Positions 15,970-26,425 of a DNA stretch of 64,000 nucleotides are shown here, piece after piece. The number at the start of each line of letters is the position of its first letter. Position 1 is the stretch's first letter. Source of the stretch: Candidatus Chryseobacterium colombiense (GTDB lineage: Bacteria; Bacteroidota; Bacteroidia; Flavobacteriales; Weeksellaceae); the NCBI GenBank assembly GCA_029203185.1, contig CP119310.1, positions 4,163,037-4,227,036 of the forward strand. Reading direction: 5' to 3'. Made by a program: the position numbers and the translations under genes. A model generated the notes under the pieces. That model was not told where the DNA came from. It was given only the letters and a program-made list of their open reading frames with translations, and searched no databases.

Positions 15970-17529
15970 ATGAAAAAAATAATATCAAGTTTAATTGTCG
16001 CTTCTGTCTTTTTTTCGAATCTCAACGCTCAGTCGGATTCGCAGAAGGAAGAGCAGCTTTACCGCCCCAATTTCCATTTCAGTCCCAAAAAAGGATGGAT
16101 GAATGATCCGAACGGTCTTTATTACAAAGACGGTGTTTATCACCTGTTCTTCCAGCATTATCCCGATGGAAACAAATGGGGACCGATGCATTGGGGACAC
16201 GCCACAAGCAAAGACCTTGTCAAGTGGGAAGAGCAGCCGATTGCTCTTTATCCGGATGATTTAGGATATATTTTCTCAGGAAGTGCGGTGGTCGATAAAA
16301 ACAATACTTCAGGTTTCGGAGATTCCAAAAATAATCCTGTCGTTGCGGTGTACACTTACCACAATCCCAACCGGGAAAAAGACGGTAAGATAGATGTGGA
16401 ATCACAGGGAATTGCTTACTCTTTGGATAATAGCAAGACTTGGACAAAATATAGTGCAAATCCTGTTCTTAAAAATCCGGGAGTCCGTGATTTTCGTGAC
16501 CCAAAGGTGTTTTGGGACAGCAAAAGACAGCAATGGATTATGGTTTTGGCGGCTCAGGACAGAACGCACTTTTACGCCTCAAAAAACCTGAAGGAATGGA
16601 CCTTTCAATCCGAATTTGGAAAAGATCTGGGCGGTCACGGCGGCGTTTGGGAATGCCCCGATCTATTTCCGTTGAAAGTCGAAGGTACCAATGAAGAAAA
16701 ATGGGTTCTGATCGTCAATATCAATCCAGGCGGACCGAATAATGGTTCTGCAGGACAATATTTTGTCGGTGATTTTGACGGGAAAACTTTTAAGATTGAT
16801 GAACATTTCACGAAACAGCTTCAGAAAGAAAAAGCAGCCTGGCTCGATTGGGGAAAAGACAATTATGCCAGTGTTTCATTTGATAATGTTCCGCAGGGAA
16901 AAAGGGTGATTATCGGCTGGATGAGCAACTGGGAATATGCGCAGGAAGTTCCTACGGAAGCGTGGAGAAGCAGTACAACAATGGCGAGGGAAGTTTCACT
17001 CAAAAAAACAAAAGACGGCTATATCCTTAAAAATATTCCGGTTGCCGGACTGAAAAATTATCAAGGGAAATCTATCCGGAAAAAAATCAATCTGAAAAGT
17101 GAAAATAAATTAATAGATAAATCAGAAATTGACCTGACTAAAGCTGTTCTCGATTTAGATGTAAAGAAAATGACTGCCGGAACTTATAGCTTTTCTCTGA
17201 AAAATTCTTTAAGAGAAGAAGTCGTTTTTGGAATTGATAATAAAACAAAAGAATTGTTCGTAGACCGTTCCAAATCAGGGAAAACAGATTTCGGAAAAAA
17301 CTATTCAACACCTGTTACCAAAGCACCTTTGAATCAGATGTATCCTGAAGCAAAAATGAAACTTGTTATCGACAAGACTTCCATTGAAATCTTCTTTAAT
17401 GACGGCGAAAAAGTACTGACCGAAATCTTCTTCCCGAACGAACATCTCTCGGAACTGACCTTATCAACAGACACGAAAGGAAGCTCATTAGATATCAATG
17501 CAAATCAGCTTGATATTAATAAGAGATAG
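15970..17529 (+). CDS. GH32 exo-acting fructanase (levanase/inulinase type)
   Basis: 519 aa. Signal peptide with cleavage after LNA-Q (residue 20), giving a periplasmic enzyme without a lipobox. The five-bladed propeller carries the GH32 triad: nucleophile Asp46 in WMNDPNG, transition-state stabiliser Asp177 in FRDPK, and acid/base Glu228 in WECPDLF. The C-terminal beta-sandwich starts at about residue 370. It should release fructose from beta-fructan oligosaccharides, the inducer for the sensor kinase. Exo mode is inferred from the canonical active site and periplasmic location. Confidence 0.92.
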   Translation: MKKIISSLIVASVFFSNLNAQSDSQKEEQLYRPNFHFSPKKGWMNDPNGLYYKDGVYHLFFQHYPDGNKWGPMHWGHATSKDLVKWEEQPIALYPDDLGYIFSGSAVVDKNNTSGFGDSKNNPVVAVYTYHNPNREKDGKIDVESQGIAYSLDNSKTWTKYSANPVLKNPGVRDFRDPKVFWDSKRQQWIMVLAAQDRTHFYASKNLKEWTFQSEFGKDLGGHGGVWECPDLFPLKVEGTNEEKWVLIVNINPGGPNNGSAGQYFVGDFDGKTFKIDEHFTKQLQKEKAAWLDWGKDNYASVSFDNVPQGKRVIIGWMSNWEYAQEVPTEAWRSSTTMAREVSLKKTKDGYILKNIPVAGLKNYQGKSIRKKINLKSENKLIDKSEIDLTKAVLDLDVKKMTAGTYSFSLKNSLREEVVFGIDNKTKELFVDRSKSGKTDFGKNYSTPVTKAPLNQMYPEAKMKLVIDKTSIEIFFNDGEKVLTEIFFPNEHLSELTLSTDTKGSSLDINANQLDINKR

Positions 17530-17578
17530 CAATGTAGAACATTCCGTAGACAATTAATTAAAATTAAAACTATATGAT

Positions 17579-20500
17579 ATGAAGAAATATAAAATTGCAG
17601 TCGCCTTTTGTCTTCTTCCGTTTTCCTACATTTTTGCGCAGGAAATTGTGAAAGGAAAGGTACTGTCTCCCAATCAGAAACCGCTGAGCGGCGTTACCGT
17701 AACAGTTTCTGAAACAGGTACTACTACAACGACTGATAGCAATGGAACATTTCAGATCAATGATTTGAAGAAAGGAAACACGCTGGTTTTTACCTATTCC
17801 GATTATACTACGAAAGAAGTGGTGGTGGATGAAAAAACTGTCCTCAACATCATTCTGGCAGCCGATAAGGTGAAGAACATTGACGAAGTTGTGGTGACCG
17901 GATATACTAAGCAGAAAAAAGCCGACATCACCGGAGCAGTTTCCATTGTTGATATGAAAGATCTTAACAAACAGGCGGAACCGAATCCCATCAAATCACT
18001 ACAGGGAAGAGTAGCTGGGGTGAATATCTCCGCCGATGGCTCGCCTTCAGGAGGAAGTACCAAAGTTCTGATTCGTGGTGTCGGGACACTGAACAATACC
18101 GACCCGCTTTATGTCATAGACGGTGTACCAACAAAAGCAGGAATGCACGAGCTGAATCCGGGCGACATCGAAACGATGCAGGTACTGAAAGATGCTTCTT
18201 CCGCAAGTATTTATGGTTCCAGAGCGGCAAACGGTGTGATTATCATTACCACCAAAAAAGGGAAAAAAGGCAAGATGAGAATCGACCTGAATTATTATAC
18301 TGCTTTTTCCCAATATGCGAAAAAAACGCCTGTTCTCAACGCAAAACAATTCGGGCAGGTGCTTTGGCAGGCTAATATCAATGACGGTCTGAATCCGAAC
18401 AATAATAACCTGAGCTACAGCTTCGACTGGGGCGTTCAGAACGGCGTTCCGACCTTGTACAACAGCTACGTTCCGGAATATCTGGATACAGCAAAAACCA
18501 TCAAATCTGCCAACACCAATTGGTATGATGAGGTTTCCCAGACCGGTGTTGCCAATTCTTTGGATGTGGCGGCTTCAAGCGCGTCAGACAAAGGTTCTTA
18601 CTATTTCTCGATGGGGTATTATGACAATGACGGTATCGTAAAGCTGACCAATTTCAAGAGATTGTCTGCCCGTGTGAATACTTCCTATAATTTTTTCGAT
18701 GGTAAATTAAAAATCGGGGAAAATTTTACATACAATAAAACTAACGAATTGATCGATCCGGGTGTTCTTGATCCGGCTTTGAGAGCGTTGCCGATTATTC
18801 CTGTTCATACCGTGGACGGAATCGGATGGGGCGGTCCGGTTGGAGGGATGAATGACCGTCAAAATCCTGTCCGTCTTTTGGAATACAACAAAGACAACGG
18901 TTATCGTTACCAGCGTTTTTTCGGAAATGTTTATGCCGAATTACAGCCTGTGAAAAACCTGACGTTGAAATCAAGCTTCGGTGTTGATTTTTCGAATTAT
19001 TATAAAAGAATGTTACAAAGAAGCTATGTTTCGGGCTATCTTCAGAATAAAACAAATGCTGTAAATATTGACCAGTCGGATACTGAAAAATGGACCTGGA
19101 CCAATACCGCTCAATACACGGCCAAAGCAGGAAATCACCACTTCGATTTGCTGGGCGGAATGGAAATGTATAAAGATATCTATAACAATACATGGCTCAG
19201 AAAAGAAGGATTTCTGATTGAAACGCCAGATTATATGTATCCTGATGCGGGAACGGGAGATGCATTCAACGGTGGAAGTTCTACCTATTACAGCTTGTTG
19301 TCGTACTTCGGGAAGTTTTCCTACGATTATGACAATCGTTATCTTTTCTCTGCAACAGTGCGCTATGATGGCTCGTCAAGATTCGGGAAGAACAATCGTT
19401 TTGGAACATTCCCGGCATTTTCGGCTGGATGGAGAATCAACAAGGAAGATTTTGCGGAGAAATGGATTCCGTTTTTCTCAGATTTAAGGCTGAGAGCAGG
19501 TTGGGGACAGACCGGAAACCAGGAAATCAGCAATTCGGCAGTATATTCTCTTTACATTGCCAATTATGCAGGCGGAAATCCGACCTGGGCAACTTCTTAC
19601 GGAACGGCTTACGATATTTCCGGGGTGGGAAGCGGTTTATTGCCTTCAGGATTCATCGCAACACAAACCAAAAATGATGATCTGAAATGGGAAACTACCA
19701 CGCAAACCAACCTAGGTCTGGATTTCGGATTTTTTAATCAGAAACTGACGGGAAGCGTGGATATTTATAAAAAAGATACCAAAGATATTCTCGTTTTACC
19801 TCCTTATCTGGGCGTGATTGGCGAAGGCGGAAACCGCTGGATCAACGGCGCTTCGATGGAAAATAAAGGGATTGAGGTTGCCTTAGGTTATCAGGACAAA
19901 ACTTCCGGTGGATTCGGATACGAGATTTCAGGAAATTTCTCAATGAACCGGAACAAAATCACGGAATTACCACAATCTGTTATCAACAATTATGGCGGAA
20001 ACGGGACAACCGATAATATTCTCGGAAGGCCAATCAATTCAATGTATGGTTATGTTGCCGACGGACTTTTCAGAACGCAGGCAGAAGTTGATAATTCCGC
20101 TACGCAGCCGGGTAAAGGTTTAGGAAGAATCTGTTATGCCGATTTAAATAATGATGGAATTATCGACGACAAAGACAGAACGTGGATCGGAAATCCGAAT
20201 CCGGGATTTATGTATGGCGTTAATCTTAATTTTTCCTACAAAAATTTCGATTTGTCTACCTTTTGGCAAGGCATCGGCGATGTGGATGTCATTAATTCTA
20301 AAAAATACCAGACCGATTTCTGGAGTGTGGATGATGTAGGATCTAATAAAGGAACAAGATTGCTCAACGCATGGTCACCACAGAATCCGAACTCTGATAT
20401 TCCGGCACTCACAACAGTGGACAGCAACGCAGAATCCAGATTTTCATCCTATTATGTAGAGAACGGAAGCTATCTGAAATTAAGGGTTTTACAGTTAGGG

Positions 20501-20680
20501 TACAGCCTTCCTAAAAATGTGTTGGAGCAGTACAGGCTTACCAATTTCAGGATTTACATCAGCGCACAGAATCTTCTGACTATCAAATCCAAAAGTTTCA
20601 CGGGTATTGATCCGGAAACACCGGCTTTCGGTTATCCGCTACCGCTGACGTTCAATTTTGGAGTTAATTTATCCCTTTAA
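17579..20680 (+). CDS. SusC-family TonB-dependent outer-membrane transporter
   Basis: 1033 aa. Signal peptide ending YIFAQ, then a carboxypeptidase-D-like repeat (VKGKVLSPNQKPLSGVTV), the TonB box region (IDEVVVTGY), a plug domain (RGVGTLNNTDPLYVIDGVP, IYGSRAANGVIIITTKKG) and a 22-strand barrel to the C-terminal Phe-rich strand. This is the imported-oligosaccharide pore that pairs with the SusD lipoprotein encoded 19 bp downstream. The expected substrate is fructan oligosaccharides produced at the cell surface. Confidence 0.95.
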   Translation: MKKYKIAVAFCLLPFSYIFAQEIVKGKVLSPNQKPLSGVTVTVSETGTTTTTDSNGTFQINDLKKGNTLVFTYSDYTTKEVVVDEKTVLNIILAADKVKNIDEVVVTGYTKQKKADITGAVSIVDMKDLNKQAEPNPIKSLQGRVAGVNISADGSPSGGSTKVLIRGVGTLNNTDPLYVIDGVPTKAGMHELNPGDIETMQVLKDASSASIYGSRAANGVIIITTKKGKKGKMRIDLNYYTAFSQYAKKTPVLNAKQFGQVLWQANINDGLNPNNNNLSYSFDWGVQNGVPTLYNSYVPEYLDTAKTIKSANTNWYDEVSQTGVANSLDVAASSASDKGSYYFSMGYYDNDGIVKLTNFKRLSARVNTSYNFFDGKLKIGENFTYNKTNELIDPGVLDPALRALPIIPVHTVDGIGWGGPVGGMNDRQNPVRLLEYNKDNGYRYQRFFGNVYAELQPVKNLTLKSSFGVDFSNYYKRMLQRSYVSGYLQNKTNAVNIDQSDTEKWTWTNTAQYTAKAGNHHFDLLGGMEMYKDIYNNTWLRKEGFLIETPDYMYPDAGTGDAFNGGSSTYYSLLSYFGKFSYDYDNRYLFSATVRYDGSSRFGKNNRFGTFPAFSAGWRINKEDFAEKWIPFFSDLRLRAGWGQTGNQEISNSAVYSLYIANYAGGNPTWATSYGTAYDISGVGSGLLPSGFIATQTKNDDLKWETTTQTNLGLDFGFFNQKLTGSVDIYKKDTKDILVLPPYLGVIGEGGNRWINGASMENKGIEVALGYQDKTSGGFGYEISGNFSMNRNKITELPQSVINNYGGNGTTDNILGRPINSMYGYVADGLFRTQAEVDNSATQPGKGLGRICYADLNNDGIIDDKDRTWIGNPNPGFMYGVNLNFSYKNFDLSTFWQGIGDVDVINSKKYQTDFWSVDDVGSNKGTRLLNAWSPQNPNSDIPALTTVDSNAESRFSSYYVENGSYLKLRVLQLGYSLPKNVLEQYRLTNFRIYISAQNLLTIKSKSFTGIDPETPAFGYPLPLTFNFGVNLSL

Positions 20681-20699
20681 ATTTTAAAATATTAAAACA

Positions 20700-22397
20700 A
20701 TGAAAAAATATATACTATTAACAGTTGCCTGTGCATTTTTTTTGGGAACAACTTCCTGCAACGATTTTCTGGACAATGAACCAAGAGGCGTGCTTTCCGA
20801 AGCCGATGTTGTAACACCTGAGAATGTGGACGGTTTTGTGATCGCAGCTTATGCGGCACTTGGAAACGACCATTACGATACGCCTTTCAGTCTTTGGCCA
20901 TACGGAAATGTACGTTCGGACGATGCTTACAAAGGCGGAAGCGGAACTAATGATATTCAGGCATTTCACTTTTTTGAAATTTCCAACAATATCCGTTCGG
21001 ATTTTGGTGAATTGGACCGTCTCTGGTATCTGCATTATGTCGGAATCGGAAGATGCAACAAAGCAATTGCAGCGCTTAACCAGCTTTCTGAAGCGCAATA
21101 CCCAAACAAGAAGAAACGTATTGCCGAGATGAAATTTGTGAGAGGACATTTTTATTTTATGTTGAAGATCCTTTTCAAATATGTGCCTTACGTAGATGAA
21201 AATACACCGATTGATGATTACCCGAAAATCTCCAACCGTGCGAAAACCGACCAGCAACTGTGGGATGCCATCGCTTCAAATTTTGAAGATGCTGCCGCCA
21301 ATTTGCCTGCAACGCAATCCGAAGTCGGAAGACCAAAGAAAAGTGCGGCTTATGCATATTTGGCAAAAGTGAGATTGTATCAGGCTTATGAGCAGGACGA
21401 TAATTATACGGTGACCCAAATCAATCCGGTAACGCTTCAGAAATCCATTGACGCAGCTAATCAGGTGATCGGAAATTATACCCTGGAATCAGATTTTGGG
21501 TATAACTTCCTTCCGGGAACGCATGAGAATGGTCCGGAATCGGTTTTCTCCATTCAATATTCCGATAATGACGGAACGCTTTTCGGAAGGTTGAATTATG
21601 GTGATGTGCTTTCTCTCCCACAAGGTTTAGGATGTTGCGATTTCCACAAACCAAGCCAGAATCTGGTGAATGCTTTCAAGACAACGTCACAAGGTTTGCC
21701 GATGTTCGATACATATAATGACACGGATTTGAATTATAATCAGCTCAATAATTACAAAGTAGATCCAAGACTTTACCACACGGTTGCTTTGCCGGGATTG
21801 CCTTGGAAATATGAGGAAAACAAAATCTATCAGGAAAGCTGGAACAGAAGCCCGGGAACGTACGGGTATTATGCTTCGTTAAAGGAAAATGTACCGGTTG
21901 GCTGTGGCTGTACCGTGAATGTAGACCCGTTTTATGCCAATTCTAAAAACAGGATCATCATCCGTTATTCCGATGTGTTGCTGATGAAAGCCGAAGCTTT
22001 AATAGAGCTTGGACAAATCAACGAAGCGTTGCCATTGATTAATCAGGTGAGACAACGTGCAGCAAACAGTACCGTTTTGACCGGAAGTTACACTTCAAAC
22101 AATCTGATCAGCAAATATGAACCGGGCGTGAACTGTACATGGAATCAGGATTTTGCAAGAAAAGCCCTGAGATGGGAGCGCAGAATGGAATTTGCAATGG
22201 AAGGCAGCCGTTTCTTCGACCTTGTGAGGTGGGGAACCGCAGCAGGTACGATGAATACCTATTATTCCGGAGAAAAAACGAAAAGATCTTACTATTCCCA
22301 GGCAGGATTTGACCATGGAATCGAAGAATACTGCCCGATTCCATTGGCTCAGATCAATTTCAGCCAAGGATTGTACAAGCAAAATAACGGTTATTAA
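20700..22397 (+). CDS. SusD/RagB-family glycan-binding lipoprotein
   Basis: 565 aa. Lipoprotein signal with the Cys of TTSC at about residue 20. Family features include the N-terminal NDFLDNEPRG, helical TPR-like segments (ALNQLSEAQYPNKKKRIAEM), and the C-terminal RWERRMEFAMEGSRFFDLVRWG followed by EYCPIPLAQI. It should act as the lid on the SusC transporter, delivering fructo-oligosaccharides. A Cys cluster (GCGCTVN, LGCCDFH) is an unusual detail for this family and might form disulfides. Confidence 0.95.
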   Translation: MKKYILLTVACAFFLGTTSCNDFLDNEPRGVLSEADVVTPENVDGFVIAAYAALGNDHYDTPFSLWPYGNVRSDDAYKGGSGTNDIQAFHFFEISNNIRSDFGELDRLWYLHYVGIGRCNKAIAALNQLSEAQYPNKKKRIAEMKFVRGHFYFMLKILFKYVPYVDENTPIDDYPKISNRAKTDQQLWDAIASNFEDAAANLPATQSEVGRPKKSAAYAYLAKVRLYQAYEQDDNYTVTQINPVTLQKSIDAANQVIGNYTLESDFGYNFLPGTHENGPESVFSIQYSDNDGTLFGRLNYGDVLSLPQGLGCCDFHKPSQNLVNAFKTTSQGLPMFDTYNDTDLNYNQLNNYKVDPRLYHTVALPGLPWKYEENKIYQESWNRSPGTYGYYASLKENVPVGCGCTVNVDPFYANSKNRIIIRYSDVLLMKAEALIELGQINEALPLINQVRQRAANSTVLTGSYTSNNLISKYEPGVNCTWNQDFARKALRWERRMEFAMEGSRFFDLVRWGTAAGTMNTYYSGEKTKRSYYSQAGFDHGIEEYCPIPLAQINFSQGLYKQNNGY

Positions 22398-22410
22398 AAA
22401 CGAAAGATTT

Positions 22411-23805
22411 ATGAAAACAATATTTAATAAACTCCTGGTATATTTCATTTTGCTGGTTTCCGCTATGTTGGTCTGGTCCTGCGACAACAGCATGGAAGAC
22501 GGTCTGGTAACAGATGTTTCGGTGAATGTGTCTTCCTTTAAAGTAAACGGTGTTTCAGGAGACATTGACAATAAAAATGATAAAATCACGGTAACATTGC
22601 CTTACGGAACGAGTGTAAAAGCTTTATCGCCAATAATAGAAATTCCACAAGGTGCAATTATTTCCCCGGCCTCGGGAGCTGTAATTGATTTTTCACAGCC
22701 TGTCAAATTCAGAGTAAAGAATGGTAATATTTATAAAGATTATCAGGTGACGGTTCAGGCTCAGGTTCCGATTATCAGTTTTAAAATCAACGGATTATTG
22801 GCAACCATCAACCATTCCAGCAAGACGATTTCACTTACAATGCCGGAAGGAACTAATCTTACCGCATTGCAGCCTATGATAGAAATGGCAAATGGTGTGA
22901 GCATCAATCCTGCATCAGGAACTACAATTAATTTCAGCAGTCCTGTACAGTTCACCGTTTCCAATGCGAATCTGACTGAAATCTATACGGCAAAAGTAAC
23001 CACTCCGGTTTCTGGACCAACAGTGGCATTTCTCGGAACGGCAGCAACCAGAACAGGTCTTACCAATCCTGATGAAATTGCAGCTTCTGACTGGCTTTTC
23101 GGAAAATTTTCTGGAGCAGTTTACGTTTCAATGGCAGATGTGGCGAGTGGTGCAGCTAACCTTACGGGCATCAATGTGATTTGGTGGCATTTTGACTCGG
23201 CTACCACTTTGCCTGGTGATGCACTGAATGCAAATGTAACTTCCAAAATCAAAACCTATCTGAATGCGGGCGGAAATATTCTTTTAACAGGATTTGCTGC
23301 TCAATATGTGGATGCTTTGGGAATTGTGCCTTCGGGAAAAGGTCCGAATAATGTTTTCGGGGATTTCTTACCGAACGGGTTTGTAGATGCGAACAATGAT
23401 TGGGGAATTTCTTTCAAAGGGAACGAAGCACATCCTGTTTTTGACGGGCTCCAGACCTACGAATCCGGGAAAGCCAATTTCCTTCAGAAAGGAACATTCA
23501 GATTGAATCACACCGCTTGGTGGTTCTTGCCGGACTGGGGTGGCTATGTAAACGGAGCCGGATGGAGAACACAGACAGGAGGAAATAACCTTGCCAGTGA
23601 AGCTTGGGACAATACTCTAGACGGACGTGTTGCCGTGGCCGAATTTCCGGGTGGAACTGCCAATAAAAAGTGTATCACCATCTCAATGGGCGCTTATGAC
23701 TGGTACAACGAAACCTCGAACGGAACATCAAGTCAGCCAAACGGATTTTTGGATAACATCAAAAAAATCACGGAGAACAGCCTTAATTATCTTGTAACGC
23801 ATTAA
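22411..23805 (+). CDS. Surface glycan-binding lipoprotein with DUF4960
   Basis: 464 aa from the ATG at 22411, which follows the SusD stop by 13 bp and opens a lipoprotein signal (LVWSC). Earlier in-frame ATGs lie inside the SusD gene and are not used. Residues about 33-200 hold two tandem beta-sandwich repeats of the DUF5018 type (FKVNGVSGDIDNKNDKITVT and FKINGLLATINHSSKTISLT). The C-terminal half is a DUF4960 domain with conserved tryptophans (INVIWWHFD, HTAWWFLPDWGGY). This design occurs at the SGBP position of levan loci such as BT1761. It should hold fructan at the cell surface. Confidence 0.85.
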   Translation: MKTIFNKLLVYFILLVSAMLVWSCDNSMEDGLVTDVSVNVSSFKVNGVSGDIDNKNDKITVTLPYGTSVKALSPIIEIPQGAIISPASGAVIDFSQPVKFRVKNGNIYKDYQVTVQAQVPIISFKINGLLATINHSSKTISLTMPEGTNLTALQPMIEMANGVSINPASGTTINFSSPVQFTVSNANLTEIYTAKVTTPVSGPTVAFLGTAATRTGLTNPDEIAASDWLFGKFSGAVYVSMADVASGAANLTGINVIWWHFDSATTLPGDALNANVTSKIKTYLNAGGNILLTGFAAQYVDALGIVPSGKGPNNVFGDFLPNGFVDANNDWGISFKGNEAHPVFDGLQTYESGKANFLQKGTFRLNHTAWWFLPDWGGYVNGAGWRTQTGGNNLASEAWDNTLDGRVAVAEFPGGTANKKCITISMGAYDWYNETSNGTSSQPNGFLDNIKKITENSLNYLVTH

Positions 23806-23816
23806 TATCAGAATCA

Positions 23817-25358
23817 ATGACAATCAAAACAATATATTTAGCCGCTGTGATGGCTTTGGCAACTTATTCCTGCCAAAATCATGATTCGGAGGCCGATGTG
23901 AATCCGGATGATATTTTCAGACAGACGAACATCTTTCCACAACCGCCCAATCAGTGGATGGAAACTACTAATCCTTATTACACTGCTGGTTATGTTGGTG
24001 ATGTAATGCCATATTACGAAAACGGAAAATTCCACCTTTTCTTTCTGCACGATGCTAAAACCAAACCTGCAGGCGAAGGATTTCACGATATTCACAGCTT
24101 TGAGACGACCAATTTTAAAGATTTTACTTATCAAGGGAGACAAATTCTCTACGGAACGGCTTCCGAACCGGATTTTGGTGTTGGAACGGGTAGTCTTGTG
24201 AAGGTCGGGAGTACGTATTTTTACTATTACACAGGTCATAATGAGATTGCTTCATTTTTAGCGGGTAATCCGAGGGAAAGCGTGCTTTTGGCTACAAGTA
24301 CCGATATGAAAAACTGGACGAAAGTGAAGAATTTTAAAATCACTGCTCCGGCTGGCTATTATGATTATGAATTCCGCGATCCGCATGTTTTGTTCAATGC
24401 AGAAGATGGGAAATACTGGATGCTGGTTTCTGCACAGACTTCGGCTAAAAAAGCGGTTGTTCTTAAATTTACAACAACCAATCCTGCCAGCGGAAACTGG
24501 ACGGTGGAAAATCCGATTTACACGACAACTTCTTCAGAAAATTACATTATGCTGGAATGTCCCGACCTTTTCAAAATGGGCAATTACTGGTATCTTGTTT
24601 TCTCAGAAAACTGGAGTAACAATACCGGAACACATTACAGAATCGGAACTTCACCAAACGGACCGTGGACTACACCTGCAAATGACCGGTTGGACGGCTC
24701 TTATCTCTACGCTGCAAAAACTGTTTCGGACAATGCCAACCGTTATCTGGTAGGTTGGACTGCAAGAAAAGTTCCTGAAAGCAACACTGGTGGAAAAGAC
24801 TGGGCGGGAAATCTTGTAGCACATCAATTAGTTCAGAATCAGGATGGAACGTTGGCGGTAAAACCTATTTCTACCTTGCAATCTGTATTTGGACAAAGTG
24901 CTTCACTTTCTGTAGATAAAATTATAGGAAATGCTTCTCAAAATGGTAACGGTTTTAATTTGTCTGCCAATTCGCAAGTGATGTTTGGGAAACTTCAGAA
25001 AGCAAATCAAATAAGCTTTACGTTGAACGCTTATGCTAACGGAAAATCAGGATTGATTCTGGCGCAGGATAATGAAGGAAAAAATGGTTTTAAAATTGCA
25101 TTCGAACCTTCCTCCAACAGAATAGCAAGTTATGTAATGAACGGCGGAAGTGAGGATTTTGCCAATGCTTATCCTTTGTCCGGAATCTCGGGAACCAACT
25201 ATAATGTAACGGTTTTCATCAGCAATGATGTTTGTGTGGTCTATGTGAATGACAAGTTGGCGTTCAGCAATCGAGTGTACGATGTTGTTAACAAAAAATG
25301 GAGTATTTTTGGTTCTTCGGACAGTTCATTCAGTAATATTAATGTCAAAAATCCTTAA
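23817..25358 (+). CDS. Cell-surface GH32 lipoprotein, probably endo-acting
   Basis: 513 aa. Lipobox ATYSC with Cys19, so it is membrane-anchored and probably surface-exposed. The nucleophile motif is not WMNDPNG but GDVMPYY (Asp62). RDP is kept in FRDPHVLF and the acid/base Glu in MLECPDLF, and a C-terminal beta-sandwich follows. Divergent nucleophile loops of this kind occur in endo-levanases and fructan transferases. By analogy with BT1760 it would cut levan into oligosaccharides for SusC/D. The endo mode and the levan preference are inference. Confidence 0.85.
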   Translation: MTIKTIYLAAVMALATYSCQNHDSEADVNPDDIFRQTNIFPQPPNQWMETTNPYYTAGYVGDVMPYYENGKFHLFFLHDAKTKPAGEGFHDIHSFETTNFKDFTYQGRQILYGTASEPDFGVGTGSLVKVGSTYFYYYTGHNEIASFLAGNPRESVLLATSTDMKNWTKVKNFKITAPAGYYDYEFRDPHVLFNAEDGKYWMLVSAQTSAKKAVVLKFTTTNPASGNWTVENPIYTTTSSENYIMLECPDLFKMGNYWYLVFSENWSNNTGTHYRIGTSPNGPWTTPANDRLDGSYLYAAKTVSDNANRYLVGWTARKVPESNTGGKDWAGNLVAHQLVQNQDGTLAVKPISTLQSVFGQSASLSVDKIIGNASQNGNGFNLSANSQVMFGKLQKANQISFTLNAYANGKSGLILAQDNEGKNGFKIAFEPSSNRIASYVMNGGSEDFANAYPLSGISGTNYNVTVFISNDVCVVYVNDKLAFSNRVYDVVNKKWSIFGSSDSSFSNINVKNP

Positions 25359-25361
25359 TTA

Positions 25362-26270
25362 ATGTTTCTTAATAAAAAAATAAATGCAGTCAGTTTCGGA
25401 GAGGTGCTCTTCGATGTGTTTGGAGAAGAAAAGAAAATCGGCGGTGCTCCGCTCAATCTGGCACTCAGAACGGTGTCTTTCGGATTTCCGGTGGCGATGA
25501 TAAGTGCTGTTGGAAATGATGAGGATGGAAAGGTAATTTGTGACTATGTCAGTGAAAATCAACTTGATACCAGTGGAATCATGACAACCCAGGATTATGA
25601 TACGGGTATTGTCCAGGTAACATTGAACGAGCGTGGTTCTGCAACTTATGAAATCAAATTTCCGTCTGCCTGGGATTTTATTGAAATCAATAATGATGCT
25701 TTGAATATCGTTAAAAATGCCGATGTCTTTTTTTACGGAAGCCTTGTGTGTAGGAATGATGCTTCAAGAAATACACTTTTTAATTTACTGGATTCAAATC
25801 CTGGAATGTTCAAGGTTTTTGATGTGAATTTGAGAAAACCTTTCTACCATATTGAACTTCTGGAACAATTAATGAATAAAGCCGATTTCATTAAATTTAA
25901 TGATGAAGAAATCCTTGAAATTGCCGCTGCGTTAGGTTTTAAATCAGATGATTTGGAAGAAAATATCCGTTTCATTTCAGAAAAAACAAATACAGGTTCT
26001 ATTTGTGTCACGTTGGGAAAACACGGCTCAATATTACTCTGGAACAACAAGTTTTACAAACACGGTGGCTATCCTGTGAAAGTGGCCGATACGGTTGGAG
26101 CAGGGGATTCGTTTCTGGCAAGTTTGATTGCCCGATTGTTGTCAGATAAAAATCCTGAAACGGCACTGGATTTTGCGAGTGCGGTTGGTGCTTTGGTGGC
26201 GAGTTATTCGGGAGCCAATCCGAAACTTCGGAATGAAGAGATTGAAGAGTTTATAAAGGAAAGGGTTTGA
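25362..26270 (+). CDS. PfkB-family fructokinase
   Basis: 302 aa cytosolic ribokinase-fold enzyme. GGAPLNLALR near the N-terminus is the sugar-binding signature, and the C-terminal DTVGAGDSFLASLIARL holds the catalytic Asp and anion hole (second PfkB signature). Starts 3 bp after the GH32 stop and is the last gene of the fructan unit, followed by a terminator. Phosphorylation of imported fructose to fructose 6-phosphate is the role expected from family and context. Confidence 0.92.
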   Translation: MFLNKKINAVSFGEVLFDVFGEEKKIGGAPLNLALRTVSFGFPVAMISAVGNDEDGKVICDYVSENQLDTSGIMTTQDYDTGIVQVTLNERGSATYEIKFPSAWDFIEINNDALNIVKNADVFFYGSLVCRNDASRNTLFNLLDSNPGMFKVFDVNLRKPFYHIELLEQLMNKADFIKFNDEEILEIAAALGFKSDDLEENIRFISEKTNTGSICVTLGKHGSILLWNNKFYKHGGYPVKVADTVGAGDSFLASLIARLLSDKNPETALDFASAVGALVASYSGANPKLRNEEIEEFIKERV

Positions 26271-26311
26271 GAGAATTCTAATTTTTCATAAAAACTGAAA
26301 GCAAAAATAAA

Positions 26312-26345
26312 AAATAGCGTTAACTGTTTTTAGTTGGCGCTATTT
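26312..26345 (+). terminator. Terminator of the fructan operon
   Basis: AAATAGCGTTAACT pairs with AGTTGGCGCTATTT (two G-U pairs), loop GTTTTT. It lies 41 bp after the fructokinase stop. Confidence 0.75.
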
Positions 26346-26425
26346 GTCTTTAGCTAACTTTACAAAATAGTATTTAAAATCTTTGTGCTGATTTGGAAAT
26401 TGTTTTGAGTTTAATTGAGTATAAT

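Noticed and set aside
22309..22410. Upstream ATG start for the DUF4960 lipoprotein
   Set aside because: It lies within the SusD gene and would hide the lipoprotein signal; the ATG at 22411 is right.
23817..25358. GH43 or GH68 assignment for the second fructanase
   Set aside because: RDP and EC motifs plus the C-terminal beta-sandwich and the context favour GH32, despite the altered nucleophile motif.
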